14,933 bases of DNA from the NCBI GenBank assembly GCA_016932965.1, contig JAFGBW010000120.1, positions 1-14,933 of the forward strand. The letters are read 5' to 3'. A program made the position numbers and the translations under genes. Under the pieces are notes generated by a model. The model was not told where the DNA came from. It made no database searches and saw only the letters and a list, made by a program, of their open reading frames with translations. Below, piece after piece: positions 8,721 to 14,933 of this stretch; position 1 is the stretch's first letter; each line of letters begins with the position of its first letter. Source of the DNA: Candidatus Auribacterota bacterium (GTDB lineage: Bacteria; Auribacterota; JAFGBW01).

Positions 8721-10034
8721 TCAGGACAGGCGCAATATGCTGTCTTTGTTATTCTTCAGTGCTTTTTTGAATTTATCAGCCTGTTTTTGAAAGTAATGAT
8801 TGTCAGGATATTGTTTTATCAAAGATTCTTCTATTAAAAGAGCCGCTTCAAATTGCTTAAGTTGATATAAAAGCTCAGCTTTGGTATCCAGAAAAGCTGC
8901 ATTTTCAGGTTTTATCAGCAAAGCTTGATTGATATACGTTAGTCCCTCTTTCAGATTTTTATTTTTCTTGGCGTAATACCAGGCTAATTCGTTATATGCC
9001 GGAATACAACGGGGATATTTTTCGATGCTTTCTTTTAATAAAGATTCTTTTTCAGCTTCAGAACAGAGATGTTTTGTTAGCGTGATTTTAAAATAAGGCG
9101 GACTGGATAAATACAGGCTGAGCAAAGGAACCGCTATCAGCAGAGAAAAATTATAAGTAAAATGAGCGATGACGGAGGGAACAATAGAATGGGTCCAAAA
9201 ACGTAACCCGGTCAGAAGCAAGCCGACCCCGAAAATAAGAACCATTCCAAGCCAGTCCTGCCATAACTGTTCTACATGCCATAAGGCAAATACAATCGTG
9301 ATCACGCCAAAGGCAAAAAGGCTCCCTTTGATTTTTTCAAGAATGGAATAAAAATAGCCTCTGAAAATGATTTCCTCGAAAACAGGCATGATGAGAGCAA
9401 AAATGATAAAGATAAGCAGAGGGAAAAGGGAACTTCCTGAGATCGCCTGGCTGATCGGGCTTTGAGGTATGACGTTGCGGCCTGATAAAATCTGAAAATA
9501 CCCAAAGGCCAGTAAAAACCCTGCACAAAAGGGCAATAGGAGAGATTTCACGATGAAATTGTCTGTTTTGATCCAATTTACTTTTGTTAAAAAATCAGGG
9601 GGTTGTTCTTTCAATAACGTTTTATAAATGATGATCAGGAAAATGATATTGGATAAGAGACCCGTGCTGGTCATGAACAACAGGGAAGACCGTTCAGGCG
9701 AAACCGCAAGAGGCAGTAATAGCGATAAAAAATTGAAGAGGATGGCCCAGATAATCAGAATACCTAGGGATTGCGAAAGAAGCTTGAAATGAGGATGCCT
9801 AGATGTTTGAATATCTTCAGCAGGCAACATGGTTTTTATCTGATTAAAAAAAGTATTACGCCGCAGAAAATAGATAGGCATGACAAAAAGAAAAAAAAGA
9901 AAGGATAAAAAGAACCACGCCAGAGGACTTCTTTTTATATTGGCGTCATAACAGTCTTTTTTTTCGTTCTGGAGTGTTTTTGCGTCTAAAAAGACGATAT
10001 AAGAGATAAAAATTAATAAAACAGTCCCTTTCAT
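8721..10034 (-). CDS. CPBP (Abi/CAAX type II) intramembrane metalloprotease with a C-terminal TPR domain
   Basis: This 437-residue integral membrane protein carries the Rce1/CPBP glutamate-protease signature: E220-E221-x3-R225 in PVFEEIIFRGYF, H253 in FALWH, and H291-x3-N295 in IAHFTYN. Hydrophobic segments are visible at about 3-17, 38-58, 88-110, 120-138, 163-182, 204-218, 238-253, 262-280 and 284-308. After the membrane domain, about residues 325-420 form two to three TPR-like helical pairs (AYNELAWYYAKKNKNLKEGLTYINQALLIKP and following), which probably bind a partner or substrate. Family members cleave prenylated proteins or peptides, or act in immunity and peptide maturation; the substrate here is unknown. 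ATG 10034 overlaps the stop of the upstream PrsW-like gene as ATGA, implying coupled translation. The initial hydrophobic helix may be a signal anchor. Confidence 0.87.
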   Translation of the reverse strand: MKGTVLLIFISYIVFLDAKTLQNEKKDCYDANIKRSPLAWFFLSFLFFLFVMPIYFLRRNTFFNQIKTMLPAEDIQTSRHPHFKLLSQSLGILIIWAILFNFLSLLLPLAVSPERSSLLFMTSTGLLSNIIFLIIIYKTLLKEQPPDFLTKVNWIKTDNFIVKSLLLPFCAGFLLAFGYFQILSGRNVIPQSPISQAISGSSLFPLLIFIIFALIMPVFEEIIFRGYFYSILEKIKGSLFAFGVITIVFALWHVEQLWQDWLGMVLIFGVGLLLTGLRFWTHSIVPSVIAHFTYNFSLLIAVPLLSLYLSSPPYFKITLTKHLCSEAEKESLLKESIEKYPRCIPAYNELAWYYAKKNKNLKEGLTYINQALLIKPENAAFLDTKAELLYQLKQFEAALLIEESLIKQYPDNHYFQKQADKFKKALKNNKDSILRLS

Positions 10035-10744
10035 TCAGATTCTTTCAGATTTTTCTGTTCTTCAGGGGTCTCTTCTTCAGATGGAGAGTGCCCCCCTTCC
10101 AGTTTTCGTTCCAGGAAACAGACAATCAGAATAAAAACCGGTACCCAGAACCACAAAGAATTCGGAAAGAGTTTCAAACTGAAATCATAAATGCCGTGCA
10201 GCAATAAGGCCAGAAAGAAACCCCGGAAAAATCCAGAATGCTCCTGCTGATAGCAAGTCCCGATGAAGTATCCAATAATCCCGCTGCAGGCTATATGGGC
10301 GATAGTGGAAATTAAAATCCGGTAAAAGAAAACATGAGGGCCGAAAACAAAATAATACAGCATATTTTCAATGGAGGCAAAACCAATGGCAGCGCTGAAA
10401 TACCAGGCTAAAATCTGCCTGGGATTACCTTCTTCATTTTTTGAGTAACCGGCAATATCCACTGCCAGAGACTTCAGGTATTCTTCCAGAGGAGCAATAA
10501 CAAAAAAGGCGGTAATAAAGATGGTTGTTTGAGTCTCCATGAGCTGGGTAACCACTACGCAAAACCATTCAATGGCTATGGCGGGAATGCTGACAAAAAT
10601 ACCCATCCCGAAAACGGAGATCAAGGAACGGAAAGGGTAGGAGAATAGTTTTCGCTGTCCTGTAAAAAAATAAAGCCAGAATAACCCCGGGATAAGAAGT
10701 GCCAGACTTAATTTAAGAAGGAGTTTTGTATATAAGATAAACAC
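10031..10744 (-). CDS. PrsW-family intramembrane metalloprotease
   Basis: The 237-residue multi-pass protein shows PrsW motifs: E87-E88-x2-K91 in APLEEYLKSLAV, GFASIENMLYYF with E126-N127, H150 in the following helix, and H183-x3-D187 in LLHGIYDF. B. subtilis PrsW starts release of sigma-W by cutting the anti-sigma factor RsiW; the substrate here is unknown and no sigma/anti-sigma pair is in the window. The tail after residue 212 is short, charged and cytoplasm-like (SEEETPEEQKNLKESE). The start is uncertain: GTG at 10744 is the first in-frame start, with no Shine-Dalgarno, and the nearby ATG at 10749 is out of frame. The gene overlaps the downstream CPBP protease by four bases. It diverges from tRNA-Leu, so its promoter should lie in 10745-10848; a TATACT at about 10770-10775 on the minus strand is a possible -10 without a good -35. 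Confidence 0.85.
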   Translation of the reverse strand: MFILYTKLLLKLSLALLIPGLFWLYFFTGQRKLFSYPFRSLISVFGMGIFVSIPAIAIEWFCVVVTQLMETQTTIFITAFFVIAPLEEYLKSLAVDIAGYSKNEEGNPRQILAWYFSAAIGFASIENMLYYFVFGPHVFFYRILISTIAHIACSGIIGYFIGTCYQQEHSGFFRGFFLALLLHGIYDFSLKLFPNSLWFWVPVFILIVCFLERKLEGGHSPSEEETPEEQKNLKESE

Positions 10745-10793
10745 GGCATGGAAAATATAATAAAAGAAAAGTATAGGGAAGGAGGAAAATAAC

Positions 10794-10822
10794 TTGAATT
10801 ACCCGATAACGTTCTTTATCTT
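10794..10822 (+). promoter_or_regulatory. Candidate sigma70 promoter of tRNA-Leu
   Basis: TTGAAT at 10794-10799 and TATCTT at 10817-10822 are separated by 17 bases, and the predicted start would give a leader of about 20 bases before the tRNA. Each hexamer matches the consensus at four of six positions, so this is plausible rather than certain. Confidence 0.4.
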
Positions 10823-10848
10823 TATTGCAGAGAATGACAAAAATTCTT

Positions 10849-10931
10849 GCGAAAGTGGCGAAATTGGCAGACGCATCAGATTTAGGTTCTGGTGGGCAAT
10901 CCCCGTGGGGGTTCGACTCCCCCCTTTCGCA
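10849..10931 (+). tRNA. tRNA-Leu (anticodon UAG)
   Basis: The acceptor arms GCGAAAG (10849-10855) and CTTTCGC (10924-10930) pair perfectly, with discriminator A10931. The D-arm region GGCGAAATTGGCAGACGC is the class II leucine form. The anticodon stem TCAGA/TCTGG encloses TTTAGGT with TAG at 10883-10885, which decodes CUN leucine codons. A long variable arm with a GGG/CCC stem follows, then the T-arm GGGGG-TTCGACT-CCCCC (10907-10923). The 3' CCA is not encoded (GATC follows), so it must be added by tRNA nucleotidyltransferase. Confidence 0.97.
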
Positions 10932-10963
10932 GATCATGAGAAGATGCTTTTTTAGGCTGATTT

Positions 10964-10992
10964 TTGATTCTCAATTTAAATTCTGTTATGAA
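10964..10992 (+). promoter_or_regulatory. Candidate sigma70 promoter of the def operon
   Basis: TTGATT (10964-10969) and TATGAA (10987-10992) are spaced by 17 bases, about 70 bases before the def start and after the tRNA. Both hexamers match the consensus at four of six positions. The AT-rich context makes chance matches likely, so confidence is modest. Confidence 0.35.
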
Positions 10993-11061
10993 TAGGGTAA
11001 AAATATTTTTTAAATGAAAATAATAACAAATTAATCCACCCATTTTAAGAATAGCTAACAA

Positions 11062-11574
11062 ATGATCCTTCCCATCAGATATTATGGAGATCCTGTTTTA
11101 AGGAAAAAAGCTGAACAAATTCAGGAAATCACGGATGAAATCCGGAAAACCGCAGAAGACCTGGTGGAATCCCTATACGCTGAAAAAGGATTGGGTTTGG
11201 CCGCTCCTCAGGTCGGGATTTCCATAAGGATGATAGCAATCGATGCTGGAGAAAAAAGGGGGGACGCTTTTGTTCTCATCAATCCTGTGGTAACAAAAGC
11301 GGATAAGGAAGTTATCATGGAGGAAGGATGCCTGAGTTTTCCCGGAATTTTTGGTAAAATCAGCCGTCCATCTCGGATCGAAATCAAGGCTCTCCGGATA
11401 ACAGGAGAAGAAGTTCAATTGAATCTGGATGGCTTGGAATGCCGGGCTGTTCTTCATGAAATTGATCATTTAGACGGCGTTCTTTTTATCGATCGCATGT
11501 CTTCTGTTCATAAAATCGTTATCGCTCCCAAGCTAAAAAAATTGATAAAGGTAAGAAGATCTGAACCTGTTTAA
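11062..11574 (+). CDS. def: Peptide deformylase
   Basis: Def removes the N-formyl group from nascent proteins in the cytoplasm and is a metal-dependent (Fe2+ or Zn2+) hydrolase. All three family motifs are intact: GLGLAAPQVGI at 43-53, EEGCLSFPG with the metal-binding C90, and H132-E133-I-D-H136 supplying two metal ligands and the catalytic glutamate. Length (170 residues) and the N-terminus ILPIRYYGDPVLRKKAE are typical. ATG 11062 has only a weak purine-rich stretch upstream. It is the first gene of a plus-strand run; the next gene follows after 46 bases. It is not followed by fmt, its usual partner in many bacteria. Confidence 0.97.
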   Translation: MILPIRYYGDPVLRKKAEQIQEITDEIRKTAEDLVESLYAEKGLGLAAPQVGISIRMIAIDAGEKRGDAFVLINPVVTKADKEVIMEEGCLSFPGIFGKISRPSRIEIKALRITGEEVQLNLDGLECRAVLHEIDHLDGVLFIDRMSSVHKIVIAPKLKKLIKVRRSEPV

Positions 11575-11620
11575 GCAAATCTTTTTTTTCAGCAGTTCGT
11601 TTGACGGTTATTCTTCGATA

Positions 11621-12376
11621 GTGTCTCAACCGGTAAGGAAATCTTTTTTTTATTTCCTGGGTATTCTGGTTCTCGCAGTAATATTCATTTATCCAAGCTA
11701 TTTTAGGGAAAAAACCAGGATGATTTTTCCTGCTCTGGACGAGATGGCAGCGCAATTCCCAAAAGTGGAATTCAAGAACAATCAAATCCTTTCCGAATTT
11801 GATAAGGCCGTGGTGCTTAAACACAAAACTTTTTGTGTCGTTATTGATCCGAAAAATTCCTTCAAATCTGATCTTTTTTTCCCCGGATTATGGCTTCTTT
11901 TCACGAAAAATGCCCTGAATTTTTATTATCAGTCCGAACACATACAGACTTTTTTTTACTCGGATCCCGTACTCATTGCTTTTTTTTCCCATCTGGCCGG
12001 ATTCAAAAACGGATCCGGAATACTTGAAGGAGAATTTTTTTTAAAAATAAAACAGTTTTTTAAGGAATCATTTTATTCCTATGGATTTTTTTATTTTCTA
12101 TTATTTCTTTTTTTCAGCCTCTTTTTTAATTTTCTTTTTTCCTTTTTTGGTCACATTTTCAGCAAATTGATTGTCACTTCCCTCACTTGGAAACAGATTC
12201 GCAATATCAGTTTTTACGCTTTCACGCCTGTTTTACTATTCATGGTGGCCTGTTCCGTTTTTAATCTGGGTATTTCTTCATTATGGCCCGTTTTATTTCT
12301 TGTATATGCCTTGTTTATGGGAGGCGCTATATACCGTTTTAAAATAGCTGATAAAGATGAGGAGGATTTTTTTTAA
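11621..12376 (+). CDS. DUF1189-like multi-pass membrane protein
   Basis: The function is unknown. The layout is one N-terminal membrane helix (about 9-28), a roughly 110-residue extracytoplasmic region, and three C-terminal helices (about 152-178, 198-217, 221-238), ending in an acidic KDEEDFF tail. The soluble part, with FPKVEFKNNQILSEFDKAV followed by FCVVIDPKN, matches the DUF1189 pattern I remember (a phrase of the type LPDFxxxNGxL, then hhhIDTTG), so the assignment is fair rather than firm. The protein is extremely Phe-rich, encoded by long T runs. GTG at 11621 is the first in-frame start codon and no Shine-Dalgarno precedes it. Its 3' end overlaps the nagZ-like frame by 20 bases, or abuts it if the TTG at 12378 is the true nagZ start, which suggests functional pairing. 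Confidence 0.6.
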   Translation: MSQPVRKSFFYFLGILVLAVIFIYPSYFREKTRMIFPALDEMAAQFPKVEFKNNQILSEFDKAVVLKHKTFCVVIDPKNSFKSDLFFPGLWLLFTKNALNFYYQSEHIQTFFYSDPVLIAFFSHLAGFKNGSGILEGEFFLKIKQFFKESFYSYGFFYFLLFLFFSLFFNFLFSFFGHIFSKLIVTSLTWKQIRNISFYAFTPVLLFMVACSVFNLGISSLWPVLFLVYALFMGGAIYRFKIADKDEEDFF

Positions 12377-13871
12377 TTTGAAAACCGGTTCTTTTTTTAT
12401 GGCAGGATTTTCCGGTTTAACGGTACCATCTGTCTTGGAAAAGCTGATTCTGGAGGAAGATTTAGGGGGGGTGATCTTATTTTCAAGAAACATGCAATCA
12501 CCCGATCAAGTTAAAAAATTATGTGAACGCCTTCATGATTTAAAAAGCCAGGTATCTTCTATGCCGCTTTTGATTGCCATAGATCAGGAAGGAGGATTTG
12601 TTGTACGCTTTTCCAATGGCATTAAACCCATGCCTTCTTCTTTGGCTCAAAAAAGGGGGGGGAGCCCTGACTGGACAGAAGAATTGTATAACCTAACCGG
12701 GTCTTCCCTTCAGGGATTAGGCATCAATTGCAATTTTGCGCCCGTCCTGGATGTAGCTCCGGAAGAAGAGCCGTCCATCATTGGGATTCGTTCTTTTTCA
12801 TCTGATCCATTGGAGGTTGCGTCCTATGCGTCCTCTGCCGTAAAAGGAACTCATACAGCCGGAATTTTGGCATGTGGAAAACATTATCCAGGGTTAGGCA
12901 GAGCCTTACTGGATCCTCATCTTCAACTCCCCGTCATCTCTGCCTCAAAAGATGATTTAATTTCAACGGACTTTGTTCCGTATCAACAACTCATTTCCCG
13001 GGATCTTCCTCTAATCATGACTTCTCATGCTTCTTATCCCTCGCTGGATACGGAAAATATTCCTGCCAGTTTTAGCTCAAAAATCAATACAGATCTGCTT
13101 CGGGATGAACTTGAATTTAAGGGGGTTTTAATCGGAGATGATTTGGAAATGGGAGCTATTGCCTCGACCTGGACTCTGGAAAAATCTGCTGTCAGGATGC
13201 TGATTTCCGGAGTCGATATGGTCATGATTTGCCATAGTCTTGACAAAATATTTTCTGTGATAAAATTTGTTGAAACAGCGCTGCATGACGGAGTGATCGG
13301 CCAAAATAAAATGGAGGAAAGCCGGGTGAGGATGGAAAGCATAGCCCAATTTCTAAAAAAAATCAACCGGTCACAGACGATTGATTCCTCTGATGAACGA
13401 ATGGATTTTTTATGCAAGGAAATTGCTTCCCGTTCTCTTGCCGTTCTTAAACAAAATGACCCATTTTCTTTTTCTGGCAGGATATCCACGGCAGTGGTAA
13501 TTTATTCAAAATGGGTCAGCATGCAGGTTGAGGAAAAAGAATCTTTTACCAAGCCATTCCTTGATTTATTGAAAGTTCATTTTAAAAATATGACTGTTTT
13601 TATCAATCCGGACGGGAAGGATTTTTTGTGCTATGATGAATTCGGACAACTCATTCTGATTACAAGTGATCTGGCCCATGATTCAATTCAGCAAAAATGG
13701 CTGCAAGACTTGAAGAAACACCGCAGACAGATTGACTTGGCTGTCTGCATAAAAAATCCTTCTGATGCGAAACTTCTGGCCCCTCATTGCCGGAACATCA
13801 TCGCGACATTTGGCTTTCATTTACATAATCAACAGACACTTCTTGCTAATTTGAATTTCCATGAAAAATAG
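12357..13871 (+). CDS. nagZ: GH3 beta-N-acetylhexosaminidase, NagZ-like, with a divergent catalytic loop
   Basis: NagZ-type enzymes remove GlcNAc from anhydro-muropeptides or wall fragments in peptidoglycan recycling. GH3 features are VGGVILF-like LGGVILFSRN (37-45), D76 in AIDQEGG, NFAPVLDVAP, IGIRSFSSDP, K175-H176 in GKHYPG, D186-P-H188 (the Asp-His acid/base dyad of NagZ) and the nucleophile D261 in GVLIGDDLEMGAI. The usual loop KHFPGHGDTxxDSH reads KHYPGLGRALLDPH, losing the second His and the Asp-Thr while keeping the dyad. Residues about 350-504 form an extra C-terminal domain with alternating strands and helices, absent from short E. coli NagZ and present in longer forms. No signal peptide is evident. 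ATG 12357 overlaps the preceding gene; TTG 12378, 12 bases after AGGAGG (12360-12365), is an alternative start. Confidence 0.85.
   Translation: MRRIFFNLKTGSFFMAGFSGLTVPSVLEKLILEEDLGGVILFSRNMQSPDQVKKLCERLHDLKSQVSSMPLLIAIDQEGGFVVRFSNGIKPMPSSLAQKRGGSPDWTEELYNLTGSSLQGLGINCNFAPVLDVAPEEEPSIIGIRSFSSDPLEVASYASSAVKGTHTAGILACGKHYPGLGRALLDPHLQLPVISASKDDLISTDFVPYQQLISRDLPLIMTSHASYPSLDTENIPASFSSKINTDLLRDELEFKGVLIGDDLEMGAIASTWTLEKSAVRMLISGVDMVMICHSLDKIFSVIKFVETALHDGVIGQNKMEESRVRMESIAQFLKKINRSQTIDSSDERMDFLCKEIASRSLAVLKQNDPFSFSGRISTAVVIYSKWVSMQVEEKESFTKPFLDLLKVHFKNMTVFINPDGKDFLCYDEFGQLILITSDLAHDSIQQKWLQDLKKHRRQIDLAVCIKNPSDAKLLAPHCRNIIATFGFHLHNQQTLLANLNFHEK
12360..12365 (+). promoter_or_regulatory. Ribosome binding site that may set the nagZ start at TTG 12378
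   Basis: A perfect AGGAGG lies just inside the frame opened by ATG 12357 and within the last codons of the preceding gene. It is useless for ATG 12357 but stands 12 bases before TTG 12378, which directly follows the preceding stop codon (12374-12376). The conserved fold begins near residue 11, so both starts keep it intact. Confidence 0.45.
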
Positions 13872-14933
13872 ATCCATCAAATATAAATTGATACGGCTTT
13901 TTCTGATCATGGGTATCACTCCGTCTCTTTTGATCATGAGCATCATGTATTTTGGTGTTTCAGATAATCTGGAGAAACAGACTGGTCATAATCTTCAAAT
14001 CCTCGCCACTGAAACTTCATTACGGGTCGGATTGTTTTTACAGAATAAGATTCAGAATGTGTTGAAATATTCCGCTTATTCCACTCTGAAACGGTTATTT
14101 TTTCCGGGCAGCAATGAAAGCATGGCTTCTGAATTCATCCGTTCACTCTTCAAATTTGATGAGGATCTCAATAACATTTGTCTGATAGACAACAATCGTA
14201 ATTTACTTTTTTCTTATCGGCCGAATTTTGGGACGTTGAATAAAATCGATCTATGGTGGGAACAGGCTTTAAGGCTGCACCACCGTGAAATTCTGTTCTT
14301 CAGCTCACCTCCGTCCCCCTCTTCATCAGAAAAAATGAAATTGGAGATTATTACCCCCATCATGAGTGATTTAAACGATAAACAACTGGGTTTCATGGCT
14401 ACCAACATTGATCTTTCCAGTTTAGTGAAGATGATCCAAACTATTCCAATCTCAGGAGAATATTATATTTCCCTTATTGACCAAAATGGAAACCTCATTT
14501 CTTGCACATATGAAAAAAAACACCGGTTTATTCCCGAAGTCTTGTTGAAGTTTTTATTTGAAAATTCAAAGGGCTGGCTTCAGGGATTCGATCCTCTCAT
14601 GAAAGCTTATGCCGTTTTTGGATTTGATGAGGTCTCCGAATATAAGGGACATGCCCTCCGGGGACAAATCTGGAAAGTGTATGTATCCAGAAAGAAGGAG
14701 GAAGCTTTTGAACCGATTTTTTGGCTGTTGGTGAAACTGCTTGCCATCGGCATGGGTGTGATTCTCCTGATTTTGATAATTTTTATGTTTCGTATTGAGG
14801 CCATTTGGAAGCCGATTTTTGCCCTGAAAAAGGGGGCAGAAATGATCGGGGCAGGGAATTTGGATATGGTATTATTCATTCAGACAGGGGATGAACTGGA
14901 AGATTTGGCTCAAACGTTTAACAGCATGGGAAA
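13861..14933 (+). CDS. Membrane sensor with extracytoplasmic domain and HAMP (partial, output domain beyond the window)
   Basis: From ATG 13861 the frame stays open to the window end (357 codons). The start overlaps the end of nagZ by 11 bases, so co-translation is likely. A first membrane helix spans about 9-34 (LIRLFLIMGITPSLLIMSIMYFGVS). About 250 extracytoplasmic residues follow, with the helix-then-PAS-like layout of Cache sensors (FDEDLNNICLIDNNRNLLFS; GEYYISLIDQNGNLIS). A second membrane helix is at about 287-309, then a HAMP domain: W-KPIFALKKGAEMIGAGNLDM...TGDELEDLAQTFNSMG. The output domain, whether histidine kinase, GGDEF, PP2C phosphatase or chemotaxis, lies outside the window and cannot be told. 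No Shine-Dalgarno is clear. Linkage to NagZ suggests a cell-wall or envelope signal, as inference only. Confidence 0.88.
   Translation, partial: MKNRSIKYKLIRLFLIMGITPSLLIMSIMYFGVSDNLEKQTGHNLQILATETSLRVGLFLQNKIQNVLKYSAYSTLKRLFFPGSNESMASEFIRSLFKFDEDLNNICLIDNNRNLLFSYRPNFGTLNKIDLWWEQALRLHHREILFFSSPPSPSSSEKMKLEIITPIMSDLNDKQLGFMATNIDLSSLVKMIQTIPISGEYYISLIDQNGNLISCTYEKKHRFIPEVLLKFLFENSKGWLQGFDPLMKAYAVFGFDEVSEYKGHALRGQIWKVYVSRKKEEAFEPIFWLLVKLLAIGMGVILLILIIFMFRIEAIWKPIFALKKGAEMIGAGNLDMVLFIQTGDELEDLAQTFNSMG

Noticed and set aside
8721-10744. An abortive-infection (Abi) phage-defence operon
   Set aside because: CPBP proteins are often auto-labelled Abi, but no toxin, nuclease or phage-sensing gene accompanies them; the two-protease reading fits the sequence better.
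10849-10931. tRNA-Leu as an integration site for a mobile element
   Set aside because: No integrase gene and no second copy of the tRNA 3' end is visible in the window.
10713-10937. Minus-strand open frame across the tRNA (ERGESNPHGDCPPEPKSDASANFATFA)
   Set aside because: This is the well-known antisense translation of a tRNA-Leu gene, not a protein.
13034-13489. Minus-strand open frame of 151 codons inside the nagZ-like gene
   Set aside because: It is fully antisense to a gene with clear family motifs; Ser/Arg-rich shadow composition and no start signal.

Overview
The window is low-GC, gene-dense bacterial DNA from a Gram-negative organism. The envelope is shown by a signal-peptide beta-barrel outer-membrane protein, a D-Ala-D-Ala carboxypeptidase and a NagZ-like muropeptide glycosidase. 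I cannot name the phylum. The low GC, T/A homopolymer runs, DPE2-like glucanotransferase and CACAGAG/GGCGGAACGCC-type interspersed repeats resemble uncultured PVC-like lineages (for example Omnitrophota), but this is a weak inference from memory.

Layout. (1) 1-4451, plus strand: the last codons of an unknown gene, a 4-alpha-glucanotransferase (malQ), purH overlapping it by four bases, and a TorF/Gcw_chp-like outer-membrane protein 17 bases after purH. This looks like one transcript. A perfect hairpin at 4461-4498 separates it from the next, convergent genes. (2) 4515-8023, minus strand: NADP-type glutamate dehydrogenase (gdhA) preceded on the same strand by a LysR regulator, then a secreted S11 D-Ala-D-Ala carboxypeptidase with a C-terminal peptidoglycan-binding domain. 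(3) 8024-8720: about 700 bases with no convincing gene, holding short direct repeats, a degenerate 9-base tandem repeat joined to a perfect GC-rich hairpin, and a GC-richer patch with open-frame fragments that may be gene debris. (4) 8721-10744, minus strand: two intramembrane metalloproteases of unrelated families, PrsW-like then CPBP/Abi-like with a TPR tail, joined by an ATGA start/stop overlap. (5) 10849-14933, plus strand: tRNA-Leu(UAG), peptide deformylase, a DUF1189-like membrane protein, a NagZ-like GH3 enzyme and a HAMP-containing membrane sensor cut by the window end; the last three overlap.

Most of the window is housekeeping or envelope metabolism. The points most worth a second look are the coupled PrsW/CPBP-TPR protease pair, the DPE2-type insertion in the glucanotransferase, the altered catalytic loop of the NagZ-like enzyme and its tight coupling to a membrane protein and a sensor, and the repeat-bearing gap at 8024-8720. 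I found no CRISPR array, IS element, prophage or recognisable complete defence system.
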